NCBI GenBank assembly: GCA_964459065.1
Contig: CAYWMN010000013.1
Location: forward strand, 1 to 28,405
DNA length: 28,405 bases
Direction: 5' to 3'
Source: JAMCXS01 sp964459065
GTDB lineage: Bacteria > Acidobacteriota > Terriglobia > UBA7540
Shown here: positions 8,966 through 16,415 of the stretch, piece after piece
Position numbering within the stretch: the stretch's first letter is position 1
Layout: the number at the start of each line of letters is the position of its first letter
The notes under the pieces: generated by a model
Told to the model about the DNA's origin: nothing
The model's database searches: none
What the model saw: only the letters and a program-made list of their open reading frames with translations
Made by a program: the position numbers and the translations under genes

Positions 8966-10027
8966 TTAATTGATAATGCCGTTGCCGGCGAGCGCAATGT
9001 TGTCGCGCGTGCTGTTTTTGACCAGGTACATCGCCTCATCAGCCAGGTGCAGGAGTTCGCGCCGGGTGCGGGCATCATCGGGGAATCCGGCGATTCCGAA
9101 ACTTGCCGTCACTTTGACGTTGAGGCCTTCTTTGACAAAAAAGATCCGGGAATTTAGCAATTCGCGAAGGCGGCGCACCACCATCAGCGCGTTGTGCTTG
9201 GAGGTTTGGGGCAGAAGCACCACGAACTCATCGCCGCCGTATCGAAAAGCATAGTCAATCAGGCGCAGATGTCCTTTGATCAGGTCGCCGATGAACCAAA
9301 GGAGTTTCGATCCCATAAGGTGGCCATGCGTATCATTGACCTGCTTGAAGTGGTCAAGGTCGATGAAGATGACCGAAAACTCATATCCATACCGTGTGGA
9401 ACGGTAGATCTCCGCGTCTAAAACAAAATTGAGGTGGCGGGCGTTGTAAAGGGCCGTGCAGTCGTCGGTAATCGTCAGTTCGTGAATGCGCTTGACGTAG
9501 CGCGCGTTTTCGAGCGCGATGGCCGCGTAATCCGCCAGGTTCTTGAGAATCGGAATGTCTTCGTCGTGAAAGCGTTCCTTGTTTGTGGTGTTGACCAGTT
9601 CGATGACGCCCAGAATTTTTTCGCGGCCCTTGACCGGCACGCACACGATGGACCGGGCTTCGGGATGCGCTGACGCGTCTCCCCTCACCATGCGGCGCGA
9701 ATCGGTTTTGATATCACTCACCAGGATCGGTTCGCCGTTCTCGGCTACCCAGCCGGCGATGCCTTCTCCCATCCTGACCCGGATGTCTTTGAGCTGGTTC
9801 GCATCGGTTCCAATGGCCATTTCGTAATAAAGTTCATGGGTTTTCTCGTCGAGCATGAGGAGCGACCAGGTGTCCGGCTGAAGAAAATCGCTGATCTTTT
9901 CCATGATCGTTTGCAGGATTTTCTGCAGGTCGAGGGTTGAGGCGAGGGCTTTCCCGACTTCGTGGAAAAGCGAGAGGCGTTCGATCTGCCGTTTAAGCTC
10001 GGTAATTTCGGTGTTTCGTTGTGTCAT
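8966..10027 (-). CDS. GAF-GGDEF diguanylate cyclase
   Basis: A 353-residue cytosolic protein with no membrane segment. It has a short N-terminal helix (1-25), a GAF sensor domain (about 28-175) and a GGDEF domain (about 185-345). The active site is intact: FIDLDHFK (metal-binding Asp near 223) and an exact GGDEF at 264-268. An RLID motif at 255-258, five residues before GGDEF, matches the RxxD inhibitory site, so product feedback by c-di-GMP is expected. The ligand of the GAF domain is unknown. It lies 131 bases upstream of recJ on the same strand and is divergent from the RodZ-like gene across about 240 bases. The SD before the ATG at 10027 is weak. Confidence 0.95.
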   Translation of the reverse strand: MTQRNTEITELKRQIERLSLFHEVGKALASTLDLQKILQTIMEKISDFLQPDTWSLLMLDEKTHELYYEMAIGTDANQLKDIRVRMGEGIAGWVAENGEPILVSDIKTDSRRMVRGDASAHPEARSIVCVPVKGREKILGVIELVNTTNKERFHDEDIPILKNLADYAAIALENARYVKRIHELTITDDCTALYNARHLNFVLDAEIYRSTRYGYEFSVIFIDLDHFKQVNDTHGHLMGSKLLWFIGDLIKGHLRLIDYAFRYGGDEFVVLLPQTSKHNALMVVRRLRELLNSRIFFVKEGLNVKVTASFGIAGFPDDARTRRELLHLADEAMYLVKNSTRDNIALAGNGIIN

Positions 10028-10198
10028 GAATAGTTGAGAGCTTAACAGTAATTCGACTCGTTGACGACAACAACATATCCCCGAACTTGCTTCAATACTC
10101 TTTTTCGGCGCTTTTTCCCTATTTGCTTAGACCAAACTTTTGAGGAACGAAGCGGGGCGGGGTGATTTTTCCCCTAGGGGAGGGCTGCCCGGAAATGA

Positions 10199-10228
10199 TT
10201 GACAGGCATGGCAATAGCGAAATATCAT
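10199..10228 (+). promoter_or_regulatory. Sigma70-type promoter for the RodZ-like gene
   Basis: A perfect -35 TTGACA (10199-10204) is followed after 18 bases by TATCAT (10223-10228), one mismatch from the -10 consensus. Transcription would start near 10235, giving a leader of about 37 bases before the ATG at 10272. Confidence 0.7.
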
Positions 10229-10271
10229 AGGGGCAATTTGGGATTGGAGGGCGGTGATTGGGACAGGCCTG

Positions 10272-11159
10272 ATGGGCTCTTTTGGCGAGAACCTTCGGCG
10301 TGAGCGGGAAATGCGTGGTGTGTCGCTGGAGGAAATCTCCGCCGCCACCAAGATCGGCGTTCGCTTCTTCAAAGCCATCGAAGACGAAGACTTCTCGAAA
10401 CTGCCGGGCGGAATCTTCTCCCGTAGTTTTATCCGGGCCTATGCCCGGTACCTGGGGCTCGATGAAGATCCCCTGATCGCTGAATATCAGCTTGCCGCCA
10501 AAGCCAAAGGCGAAGAAGTCGATCTTTCACGACTTTCACTTCCTGTTTCCCATGCCAGCCGGAACCGCCGTCGCCGGTCTGCCTGGGTGGGGGCGGCGGT
10601 GGCGGTGCTGCTGCTGGTAGCCGGATACGGTCTATGGCGCCACTCGCAGAAATCCAAGGATCTGGCCTCGGTTGCGGTTAACCAAGTTGCTCCCAAGAAG
10701 GCATTGCCCTCTCCCCGCGCAAAGCCGCCCGCTTCGGCTCCCGCTCCTGCCGAGAAATCTTCAGATGGCTCGGTGGTTGCTCAAGGGCAGGAACCGGCGT
10801 CCCCTGCCGGGCAGCCGGCCGCAGGCGGCGTCCCTGCTGCTGCAACCGCCGCTGCCCCGCCGGCGGTTCAAGCGCCTGCCGAGACTGATTATGGCAATAG
10901 CCTGGTTCTCCAGGTTGCGACGACGGAACGCTCCTGGGTAGCGATTGATGCGGATGGCAAGACGGTCATGGAAGGGATCATGGCCCCACACCAACTGAAA
11001 ACTTTCAAAGCGCAGAAGTCCTTTGACGTCCTGACCGGAAACGCCCAGGGGGTGATTCTCACTCTGAACGGCCGGACCCTCAAGCCGTTGGGCCGTGAGG
11101 GCGAAGTGAAGTCGATCCACCTGACTCGGGAAAACTTGAAAATACTGAAAGCTCCTTGA
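10272..11159 (+). CDS. RodZ-like helix-turn-helix membrane protein
   Basis: The protein has an N-terminal Cro/C1-type HTH of the RodZ kind (GENLRREREMRGVSLEEISAATKIG, with the family LPGGIFSRSFIRAYARYLG segment, residues about 4-65) and a basic stretch NRRRR. One transmembrane helix follows at about 105-122, then a Pro/Ala-rich periplasmic linker (about 125-205). A C-terminal beta domain resembling the RodZ DUF4115 region covers about 208-293. RodZ links MreB filaments to the elongasome, so a role in cell shape or envelope assembly is likely but inferred. A GTG at 10254 is also in frame, but its SD would be too close, and family homology begins at the ATG at 10272 (MGSFGENL). The ATG version has 295 residues. 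Confidence 0.88.
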   Translation: MGSFGENLRREREMRGVSLEEISAATKIGVRFFKAIEDEDFSKLPGGIFSRSFIRAYARYLGLDEDPLIAEYQLAAKAKGEEVDLSRLSLPVSHASRNRRRRSAWVGAAVAVLLLVAGYGLWRHSQKSKDLASVAVNQVAPKKALPSPRAKPPASAPAPAEKSSDGSVVAQGQEPASPAGQPAAGGVPAAATAAAPPAVQAPAETDYGNSLVLQVATTERSWVAIDADGKTVMEGIMAPHQLKTFKAQKSFDVLTGNAQGVILTLNGRTLKPLGREGEVKSIHLTRENLKILKAP

Positions 11160-11169
11160 GGCGACGCCC

Positions 11170-12015
11170 ATTCCTCACCGGATCATCGATACGCTGCGCG
11201 AAGGTCAAGCCCCTTTCCTCATCCGCCGCAAAGGGGCGGAAGGGAACCTGCCTGTCTCGCTGAATGAAAAGATCGAAATCCTGGCTATCCTGTCCGAAGA
11301 CCCGGACGAGTCCATCCGCAATACAGCCTTCGCCACTTTTGAATCCTGGGACAGGGCTGAACTTGAGCAGGTTGTTTCCAATCCTGAGGCCTCCTCCTTT
11401 TTGCTCGAATTTGCCGCCCGCAATCTGATTTCCGAACGCAAGGAACTGGCTGCGGCGTTGCGCCGCAATACGGCACTTCCGAATCACTTGCGGGAATTGC
11501 TCGAAGGCGGCTCCGCGGAAGCTGTTCCTGGGCAGGATGCTGAACAATCACCGTTGCCGGATACTCACGGCGAGCCATCCGCCCAGCGGGATTCAGACCG
11601 TGAAACGCTGCTCCAGAAAATCAACCGCATGTCGGTGCCGCAAAAGGTCAATGCTGCCCTGATGGGAAGCCAGGAAGAAAGGTCCATTCTCGTTCACGAC
11701 TCCAACAAGACGGTTTCGCGAGCCGTCCTTCAGTCGCCCAAACTGAGCGACCAGGAAATCGAAAGCATCGCTGCGATGAAAAATGTTAGCGACGAGATCC
11801 TCCGCCTGATGGCCATGAACCGCAAGTTTATGCGCAGCTACGCTGTCGTGCTTCATCTGGTCAATAACCCCCGGGCGCCCATCAGCGTGGGGCTTCCACT
11901 GGTGAACCGCTTGAATGATCGTGACTTGAAGGAACTCTCAAGAAATAAGAACGTTGCCGAGGTTCTGCGCAGCACGGCTTTGAAACTGGTCAAGCAGCGA
12001 GCCCATAAGGGCTGA
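11170..12015 (+). CDS. Conserved-looking hypothetical protein, probable ATT start
   Basis: The function is not recognised. The frame is open from 11149 and reads as normal protein (IPHRIIDTLREGQAPFLIRR, then a helical segment), but there is no ATG or GTG in this stretch and the first TTG is at 11401, which would cut off 77 apparently coding codons. The ATT at 11170 has GAGG 8 bases before it and is my preferred start, giving 281 residues. The protein is soluble, mostly helical and charged, without signal peptide or membrane segment. A possible helical repeat architecture is suggested by successive short helices (EKIEILAILSEDPDESIRNTAF and later QEIESIAAMKNVSDEILRLM). It begins 10 bases after the RodZ-like stop and is probably cotranscribed with it. 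Confidence 0.72.
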   Translation: MPHRIIDTLREGQAPFLIRRKGAEGNLPVSLNEKIEILAILSEDPDESIRNTAFATFESWDRAELEQVVSNPEASSFLLEFAARNLISERKELAAALRRNTALPNHLRELLEGGSAEAVPGQDAEQSPLPDTHGEPSAQRDSDRETLLQKINRMSVPQKVNAALMGSQEERSILVHDSNKTVSRAVLQSPKLSDQEIESIAAMKNVSDEILRLMAMNRKFMRSYAVVLHLVNNPRAPISVGLPLVNRLNDRDLKELSRNKNVAEVLRSTALKLVKQRAHKG

Positions 12016-12036
12016 AGGCATGCGCGGCTGCGGTTC

Positions 12037-12891
12037 TTAGCGGCTGCGAACGGCGGGCGGCAGGCTTCCGAGCACGCCATCCAGCAGTCGGGTGAGATTC
12101 TGCGAAGCCGCCTTTCCCGTTTCCAGCACTTCCTGGTGGCTGAGCGGTGATTTGGCGAGGCCTGCGGCCCGATTGGTGATCGTGGCGACCGCGAGCACTC
12201 GCAGGTTCATCTGCCGGGCCACGATCGCTTCTGGAACGGTGGACATCCCGACGGCGTCGGCGCCCAGGCGCTTGAGCGCCCGAATTTCCGCAGGCGTTTC
12301 GTAGTTGGGCCCGGCGAGGGCTGCATAAACGCCCTCAACGCATTTCAGCTGGCGAGACTTCGCCGCCTGGCGGGCCGCCCGGCGCAGCGGCGGGTCGTAG
12401 ACGGCGCTCAGGTCAAGGAACCGCGGCCCCCAACGTTTATCGGCCATCCCTGCCAGCGGGCTCGGGCCCTGGAGATTGATGTGGTCGGAAAAGATCATCA
12501 GGCCGCCGGGGACTGCGCGCGGAGCGATTCCTCCCGCAGCGCAGGTCAGGATGAGAACCTCAATCCCTGCCAGCCCCAGCGCGCGAACCGGAAAGACCAC
12601 TTCCGCCGGGCAATAGCCTTCATAAAGATGTACCCTGCCTTCCAGCACGGCTACCGGCAGCTTTCCCCAAAAGCCTACGTGCAACTTGCCCGCGTGTCCT
12701 TTGACGGCGGGAGAAGGGAAATGAGGAATGCGGCGGTAGGGAATCACGAGGGCGTCGTGTAGCCGGAGGGCGGCTTCACCCAGTCCCGAGCCGAGAACGA
12801 TTCCCACGCGCGGAAATCGCGGCGCTCGACTGCCGAGATAACGCGCGGCTTGGGAGGCTTCCTGATAACCGAATTGGTTTGATAAGCGCAT
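12037..12891 (-). CDS. punA: Purine nucleoside phosphorylase
   Basis: A 284-residue trimeric-type (NP-I) purine nucleoside phosphorylase. Key residues are the phosphate loop VLGSGLG (32-38), GHAG (His66), LEGRVHLYEGY (Arg86, His88), LTCAAGGI, the base-binding Glu198 in AGPNYETPAE, MS at 216-217, and Asn240 in ITN. The Asn suggests preference for 6-oxopurines (guanosine, inosine). The enzyme splits purine nucleosides with phosphate to base plus ribose-1-phosphate in the cytosol. The frame is open further upstream to 13059, but that stretch is inside the transporter gene. The ATG at 12891 is two bases after the transporter stop, so the pair is an uptake-plus-salvage operon. It converges with the hypothetical gene ending at 12015, with a 21-base gap. 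Confidence 0.95.
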   Translation of the reverse strand: MRLSNQFGYQEASQAARYLGSRAPRFPRVGIVLGSGLGEAALRLHDALVIPYRRIPHFPSPAVKGHAGKLHVGFWGKLPVAVLEGRVHLYEGYCPAEVVFPVRALGLAGIEVLILTCAAGGIAPRAVPGGLMIFSDHINLQGPSPLAGMADKRWGPRFLDLSAVYDPPLRRAARQAAKSRQLKCVEGVYAALAGPNYETPAEIRALKRLGADAVGMSTVPEAIVARQMNLRVLAVATITNRAAGLAKSPLSHQEVLETGKAASQNLTRLLDGVLGSLPPAVRSR

Positions 12892-12893
12892 GG

Positions 12894-14093
12894 TTAGTGG
12901 ATTAACAATCCCACGATGGCGGCGGAAAGGTAATTCGCCAGGGTTCCGGCAAGCAAGGCCCAGAAGCCCAGCCGCGCCAGGTCTCGCTTGCGAGAAGGAG
13001 CAAGCGCTCCGATTCCTCCAATCTGGATGCCGATGGACGCGAAGTTGGCAAATCCGCACAAAGCGTAAGTGGCAATGGTGAAAGAGCGCGCCGCAATGTG
13101 GCCTTTGAGCGGGCCCAGCAACGAAAAGGCCACAAACTCATTGAGCACCACCTTGGTGGCCAGCAGGTTCCCGACGGCGCGGGCGTCGTGCCACGGAACG
13201 CCCAGCAGCCAGGCGACGGGCGAAAGCGAATAACCAAAAATCGTTTGTAAGCTGGTATGGAACAGGCCTAGCACGCCGTTCGAGAGTCCGATCAGGGCGA
13301 TAAAAGCAATCAGCATGGCGCCTACGTTCGCCGCCAGAAACAACCCGTCGAGGACGCCGTGCGAGATGGCGTCCAGCGCATTGACGTGCCGCTTTTCAAG
13401 CGCCAGGGTGACCTCTCCCGCGGTTTTGGGCCGGTTGATTTCAGGGATCAGCATCTTTGAGATCAGCATGGTTCCTGGCGCCGTCATCACAACGGCGGTC
13501 AGCAAGTTCCGTGCCTGGGCTCCGAACAGGATGTAGGCGCCCAGCACCGAACCTGCAATATGGGCCATACCCGCCGTCATCACCGTCATCAGCTCGGATT
13601 CAGTCAGCTCATCGAGGAACGGCCGGATGACCAGCGGGGCTTCTGTTTGTCCCATCACGATGCTGGCGGCGACTTCAAGCGACTCGGCGCCGCTGGTGCC
13701 CATCAGCTTGAACATGACCTTCCCCGCCAGCATCACCAGTGCCGGAAGGATGCGCAGATAGTAGAGAAGGGCAAAGAACGACGCCACGTAGATGATGAGC
13801 GGCAACGCCTGGAAGGCGAACACCATGCCCAGATGCCCTTTGGGATCGCCGAGCGGCCCAAAGACAAATTTTGATCCTTCGAATGAAAAGTGAAGGAACC
13901 ACACTACCCCGGCCGAGGCTTTGCTGAGCAGCCAGTAGCCGGCCTCGGTGCGCAGGACGAACAGCGCAATCAGGAACTGTAAACCCAAACCCCACCCGAC
14001 GATGCGCCAACGGATTGACTTGCGGTGGCGCGAGAGCGCATAGCACGTTCCGAGGATGACCGCTATGCCCAGCAAGGAGGCTAACCGATTCAA
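12894..14093 (-). CDS. nupC: Concentrative nucleoside transporter (CNT/NupC family)
   Basis: A 399-residue inner-membrane protein with many hydrophobic helices. The CNT signatures are SGAESLEVAASIVMGQTEAP (family G-x-S-x-x-E and GQTEAPL elements), GMAHIAGSVLGAY and, near the end, ALCGFANFASIGIQIGG. Members import nucleosides with Na+ or H+. The adjacent purine nucleoside phosphorylase suggests purine nucleosides as substrates. The start is a TTG at 14093, supported by GGAGAAG seven bases upstream; no ATG with an SD is nearby. It is divergent from the SDR gene across 247 bases. Confidence 0.94.
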   Translation of the reverse strand: MNRLASLLGIAVILGTCYALSRHRKSIRWRIVGWGLGLQFLIALFVLRTEAGYWLLSKASAGVVWFLHFSFEGSKFVFGPLGDPKGHLGMVFAFQALPLIIYVASFFALLYYLRILPALVMLAGKVMFKLMGTSGAESLEVAASIVMGQTEAPLVIRPFLDELTESELMTVMTAGMAHIAGSVLGAYILFGAQARNLLTAVVMTAPGTMLISKMLIPEINRPKTAGEVTLALEKRHVNALDAISHGVLDGLFLAANVGAMLIAFIALIGLSNGVLGLFHTSLQTIFGYSLSPVAWLLGVPWHDARAVGNLLATKVVLNEFVAFSLLGPLKGHIAARSFTIATYALCGFANFASIGIQIGGIGALAPSRKRDLARLGFWALLAGTLANYLSAAIVGLLIH

Positions 14094-14190
14094 TGGAAAT
14101 CTTCTCCGTTTCCTGTGTTTGGGAACTACTGGCCTGCCCGACCGCTGCCGCTGCCATCAAAAAGCGTGCTGCGATTGTGCCGTTCGCTAC

Positions 14191-14196
14191 TATAAT
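14191..14196 (+). promoter_or_regulatory. Possible -10 element in the nupC/SDR divergent region
   Basis: The 247-base divergent gap between nupC and the SDR gene contains a perfect TATAAT, with no convincing -35 at 16-18 bases. The same bases read ATTATA/TATAGT on the other strand, so they could serve either gene. Nothing else stands out in this gap. Confidence 0.3.
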
Positions 14197-14340
14197 GTGC
14201 AATTCTCAAATGGGGAAGGCTGTGGCAAGAATTCTTCTGTCGTGGGCCGCCAAACGTGACGGCCGCATGGGGCGTTTTTTCGATCTTGGGTTGGTCAGGA
14301 GGCGGGCGGTTGGCGTGAAAGCGACGGAAGGGAGAAAACG

Positions 14341-15126
14341 ATGCCGGTATTTTCCAAGGATTGTCTTGAAGGCAAAGGCGCACTGATTACCGGGGGGTTG
14401 GGAGCGATCGGCCGGGTGGTGGTGAGCCGCCTGCTGGAAGTTTCCGCTTCCGTGGTCGTCAATGACGTGCTGCCGGAAGAGCAGGCGGCCCGGCAGATGC
14501 AGGAAGCTGGCTGGGAGAAAAACCGTTGCCATTATATTCGCGCTGATATCACGCAGCCGGCCGAAGCCGCCAGGCTCGTGAGCGATGCCCGGGCACGGCT
14601 GGGGCGGCTGGATGCGGCGCTTTGTCACGCCGGCATGACGGTGGGTTGCCCCATCCTGGAATATTCGGCAAAGGGCTGGGACGAAATCCTGAATTTAAAT
14701 CTTAAAGGAGCTTTCCTGGTGGCCCAGGCGGCGGCGAAAACGATGATTGCGGACGGCACTAAGGGAAAGATTGTTTTTACCTCCTCCTGGGTGCAGGACG
14801 TTCCCTGGCCCGACATCACGCCGTATAACGTCTCCAAGAGCGGCATGAAAATGCTGATGCGCGGCATGGCGCGCGAACTGGCTGTGAAAGGGATTCGAGT
14901 GAACTCGGTGGCGCCAGGAATCGTGGCTGTGGGTCTGGCCAAGCGCCAGTGGGATACCGATCCTGATTACCGCCGGCGGGCTGAAAAGGCCATCCCTCTC
15001 GGCCACATGCAGCCCCCGGAGACGGTGGCTGATGCCGTGGTGTTTCTTTGCTCGGCGGCTTCCGATTACATGACCGGCTCAACCCTGCTGATCGATGGCG
15101 GGTGCAGCCTCTACCCGATGGACTGA
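14341..15126 (+). CDS. SDR family NAD(P)-dependent oxidoreductase
   Basis: A 261-residue classical short-chain dehydrogenase. The Rossmann glycine motif is TGGLGAIG (17-24) and an acidic residue follows beta-2 (Asp42), which favours NAD over NADP. The NNAG position reads CHAG (95-98). Asn120, Ser148/149, Tyr162 and Lys166 (YNVSK) complete the catalytic set, and a typical SDR C-terminus follows (DAVVFLCSAASDYMTGSTLLIDGG). The fold and chemistry are clear; the substrate is not, with sugar or polyol oxidation and ketoacyl reduction both possible. GGGAG lies about 7 bases before the ATG. It is a single gene, converging with aroF across 15 bases. Confidence 0.93.
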   Translation: MPVFSKDCLEGKGALITGGLGAIGRVVVSRLLEVSASVVVNDVLPEEQAARQMQEAGWEKNRCHYIRADITQPAEAARLVSDARARLGRLDAALCHAGMTVGCPILEYSAKGWDEILNLNLKGAFLVAQAAAKTMIADGTKGKIVFTSSWVQDVPWPDITPYNVSKSGMKMLMRGMARELAVKGIRVNSVAPGIVAVGLAKRQWDTDPDYRRRAEKAIPLGHMQPPETVADAVVFLCSAASDYMTGSTLLIDGGCSLYPMD

Positions 15127-15141
15127 GCCGCCCGGCGGAAC

Positions 15142-16182
15142 TTACGCCGTCGCCGCGGCGGCCGTTACGCGACTTTCTTTCCACAACTGAATGTAGGGCT
15201 CGAGTTCCTGCATCATGCTGGCGAAGCGTTCGATGCGCAGCGATTGCTTCCCATCGCTCTTGGCTTTTTCCGGGCAGGGATGAACCTCCACAATCAAGCC
15301 GTCGGCTCCGATAGCCACCCCCGCGCGCGCCAGCGGCGGCACCAGGCTTTGCTTGCCGGTGGCATGGCTGGGATCGAGGATGACCGGCAAGTGGGTCAGT
15401 TCGTTGAGCACGGCCACGGCCGTGATGTCGCAGGTGTTGCGGGTGGCGGTTTCAAAGGTACGGATACCGCGCTCACAGAGGATGACGTTGGGGTTGCCGT
15501 GCGCGGTGACGTACTCGGCCGACATCAGCAGCTCTTTGATGGTGGAACTCATGCCGCGCTTGAGCAGGACGGGCCGCTGGCATTTGCCGAGCGCTTTGAG
15601 CAGCGCAAAGTTCTGCATGTTGCGGGCGCCTACCTGCATGATGTCGGCGTACTCGGCAACCGTTTCGACGTCGCTTTCGCTCATAATCTCGGTCACGATG
15701 GCGAGCCCGGTGGCCTCCCGAGCCTTGGCCAGCAGCTTGAGGCCTTCGAGCGCCAGGCCCTGGAAATCGTAAGGCGACGTGCGAGGCTTAAAGGCGCCGC
15801 CGCGTAGAACCTTGGCTCCCGCAGCGGCCACGCCTTCGGCCGTTTCAAGGATCTGCTTTTCGTTTTCCACCGAGCACGGGCCGGCCATCACCACAAAATC
15901 GTCGCCGCCGATTTCCGCGCCGTCCACCCGGACGCGCGTGCGCTCCTTTTTGAATTCCTTGCTGACAAACTTATAAGGAGCTGAAATTCGCACGGCGGTT
16001 TCGACGCCGGGGGTGGCTTCCAGCGATTCCAGGCACTCGGTGACGTCGCCCACACCGACGACGCCGATCACCACGCGCTGTTCGCCCGCGATGGAATGAA
16101 CTTTGTAGCCAAACTCGCGAATCCGCTCACACACGCGATCGATCTCCTCCTGGGTGGCATGGGGCCGCATGGAAATGATCAT
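15142..16182 (-). CDS. aroF: 3-deoxy-7-phosphoheptulonate (DAHP) synthase, type I-beta
   Basis: A 346-residue DAHP synthase, the first enzyme of the shikimate pathway (phosphoenolpyruvate plus erythrose-4-phosphate). An N-terminal ferredoxin-like regulatory domain (1-70, MRPHATQEEIDRVCERIREFG) precedes the barrel, as in the Thermotoga-type enzyme, where this domain mediates feedback by Tyr or Phe. The barrel has AGPCSVE (metal ligand Cys103), RGGAFKPRTSPY (127-138), KRG (208-210), DPSHATG (His273), EVHP (Glu299) and Asp310. GAGGAG lies about 9 bases before the ATG at 16182. Immediately upstream is an aromatic-rich leader ORF and a terminator/antiterminator pair, so both enzyme and transcription may respond to aromatic amino acids. 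Confidence 0.97.
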   Translation of the reverse strand: MIISMRPHATQEEIDRVCERIREFGYKVHSIAGEQRVVIGVVGVGDVTECLESLEATPGVETAVRISAPYKFVSKEFKKERTRVRVDGAEIGGDDFVVMAGPCSVENEKQILETAEGVAAAGAKVLRGGAFKPRTSPYDFQGLALEGLKLLAKAREATGLAIVTEIMSESDVETVAEYADIMQVGARNMQNFALLKALGKCQRPVLLKRGMSSTIKELLMSAEYVTAHGNPNVILCERGIRTFETATRNTCDITAVAVLNELTHLPVILDPSHATGKQSLVPPLARAGVAIGADGLIVEVHPCPEKAKSDGKQSLRIERFASMMQELEPYIQLWKESRVTAAAATA

Positions 16183-16203
16183 GGTTTATCTCTCCTCGCC
16201 AAC

Positions 16204-16231
16204 AAAAAAGCCCACTCGTTTGGAGTGGGCT
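16204..16231 (-). terminator. Intrinsic terminator (attenuator) in the aroF leader
   Basis: On the minus strand a 9-bp stem (AGCCCACTC with GAGTGGGCT) has a 5-base loop CAAAC and is followed by an uninterrupted T-run. It lies between the leader ORF and the aroF ribosome binding site, so it would stop transcription before aroF unless the competing antiterminator helix forms. Confidence 0.88.
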
Positions 16232-16273
16232 GGCATTTGAATCTTGGTTTTCCTGGTCGCGCCAACGCCACTC
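16223..16273 (-). promoter_or_regulatory. Antiterminator helix competing with the aroF terminator
   Basis: The segment GAGTGGCGTTGGC (16261-16273, minus strand) can pair with GCCAGCCCACTC (16223-16234) over 12 base pairs with one bulged C and one G-T wobble. The second arm includes most of the terminator's 5' arm (CCCACTC), so the two helices exclude each other. The first arm starts at the last base of the leader stop codon, so a ribosome terminating there would block it and favour the terminator. A further segment inside the leader ORF, GCCAATGC (16319-16326), can pair with GCGTTGGC (16261-16268) over 8 bp, the anti-antiterminator of the classical model. Confidence 0.75.
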
Positions 16274-16341
16274 TACCGCGTCTGGGCAAAGCCCCAGTAC
16301 GCGAAAGTAAAGCTAAACGCATTGGCAATATAGCTGACCAT
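16273..16341 (-). CDS. Aromatic-rich leader peptide of aroF (22 residues)
   Basis: A short frame, ATG at 16341 to TAG at 16273, encodes 22 residues of which seven are aromatic: Tyr4, Phe9, Phe11, Phe13, Tyr15, Trp16 and Phe18. All three products of the pathway started by DAHP synthase are thus represented, with Phe most frequent. The frame is followed by the antiterminator/terminator pair and then by aroF. I infer that ribosome stalling on these codons when aromatic amino acids are scarce permits read-through into aroF, as in the E. coli phe and trp leaders. There is no SD: the ATG is only 7 bases after the -10 element, so the transcript may be leaderless. Confidence 0.82.
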   Translation of the reverse strand: MVSYIANAFSFTFAYWGFAQTR

Positions 16342-16348
16342 CAACTGG

Positions 16349-16377
16349 ACTATACCTTAAACACGCACGCTTCGCAA
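16349..16377 (-). promoter_or_regulatory. Sigma70-type promoter of the aroF leader
   Basis: On the minus strand TTGCGA (16372-16377) is followed after exactly 17 bases by TATAGT (16349-16354). Each hexamer is close to consensus. The predicted start of transcription falls at or one base before the leader ATG (16341). The promoter lies in the gap after the creatininase stop, so aroF has its own transcription unit. Confidence 0.75.
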
Positions 16378-16415
16378 GCAAAACCTGGCGTGTCAGGCCG
16401 GGAAAAATTCCTTGC

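Noticed and set aside
12892..13059. 56-residue N-terminal extension of purine nucleoside phosphorylase
   Set aside because: It lies wholly inside the transporter gene; the ATG at 12891 fits the family start and the operon junction.
14213..14230. TGGCAAG-like match to a sigma-54 promoter in the nupC/SDR gap
   Set aside because: The -12 half lacks the TTGC element; no convincing sigma-54 site was found in the window despite rpoN being present.
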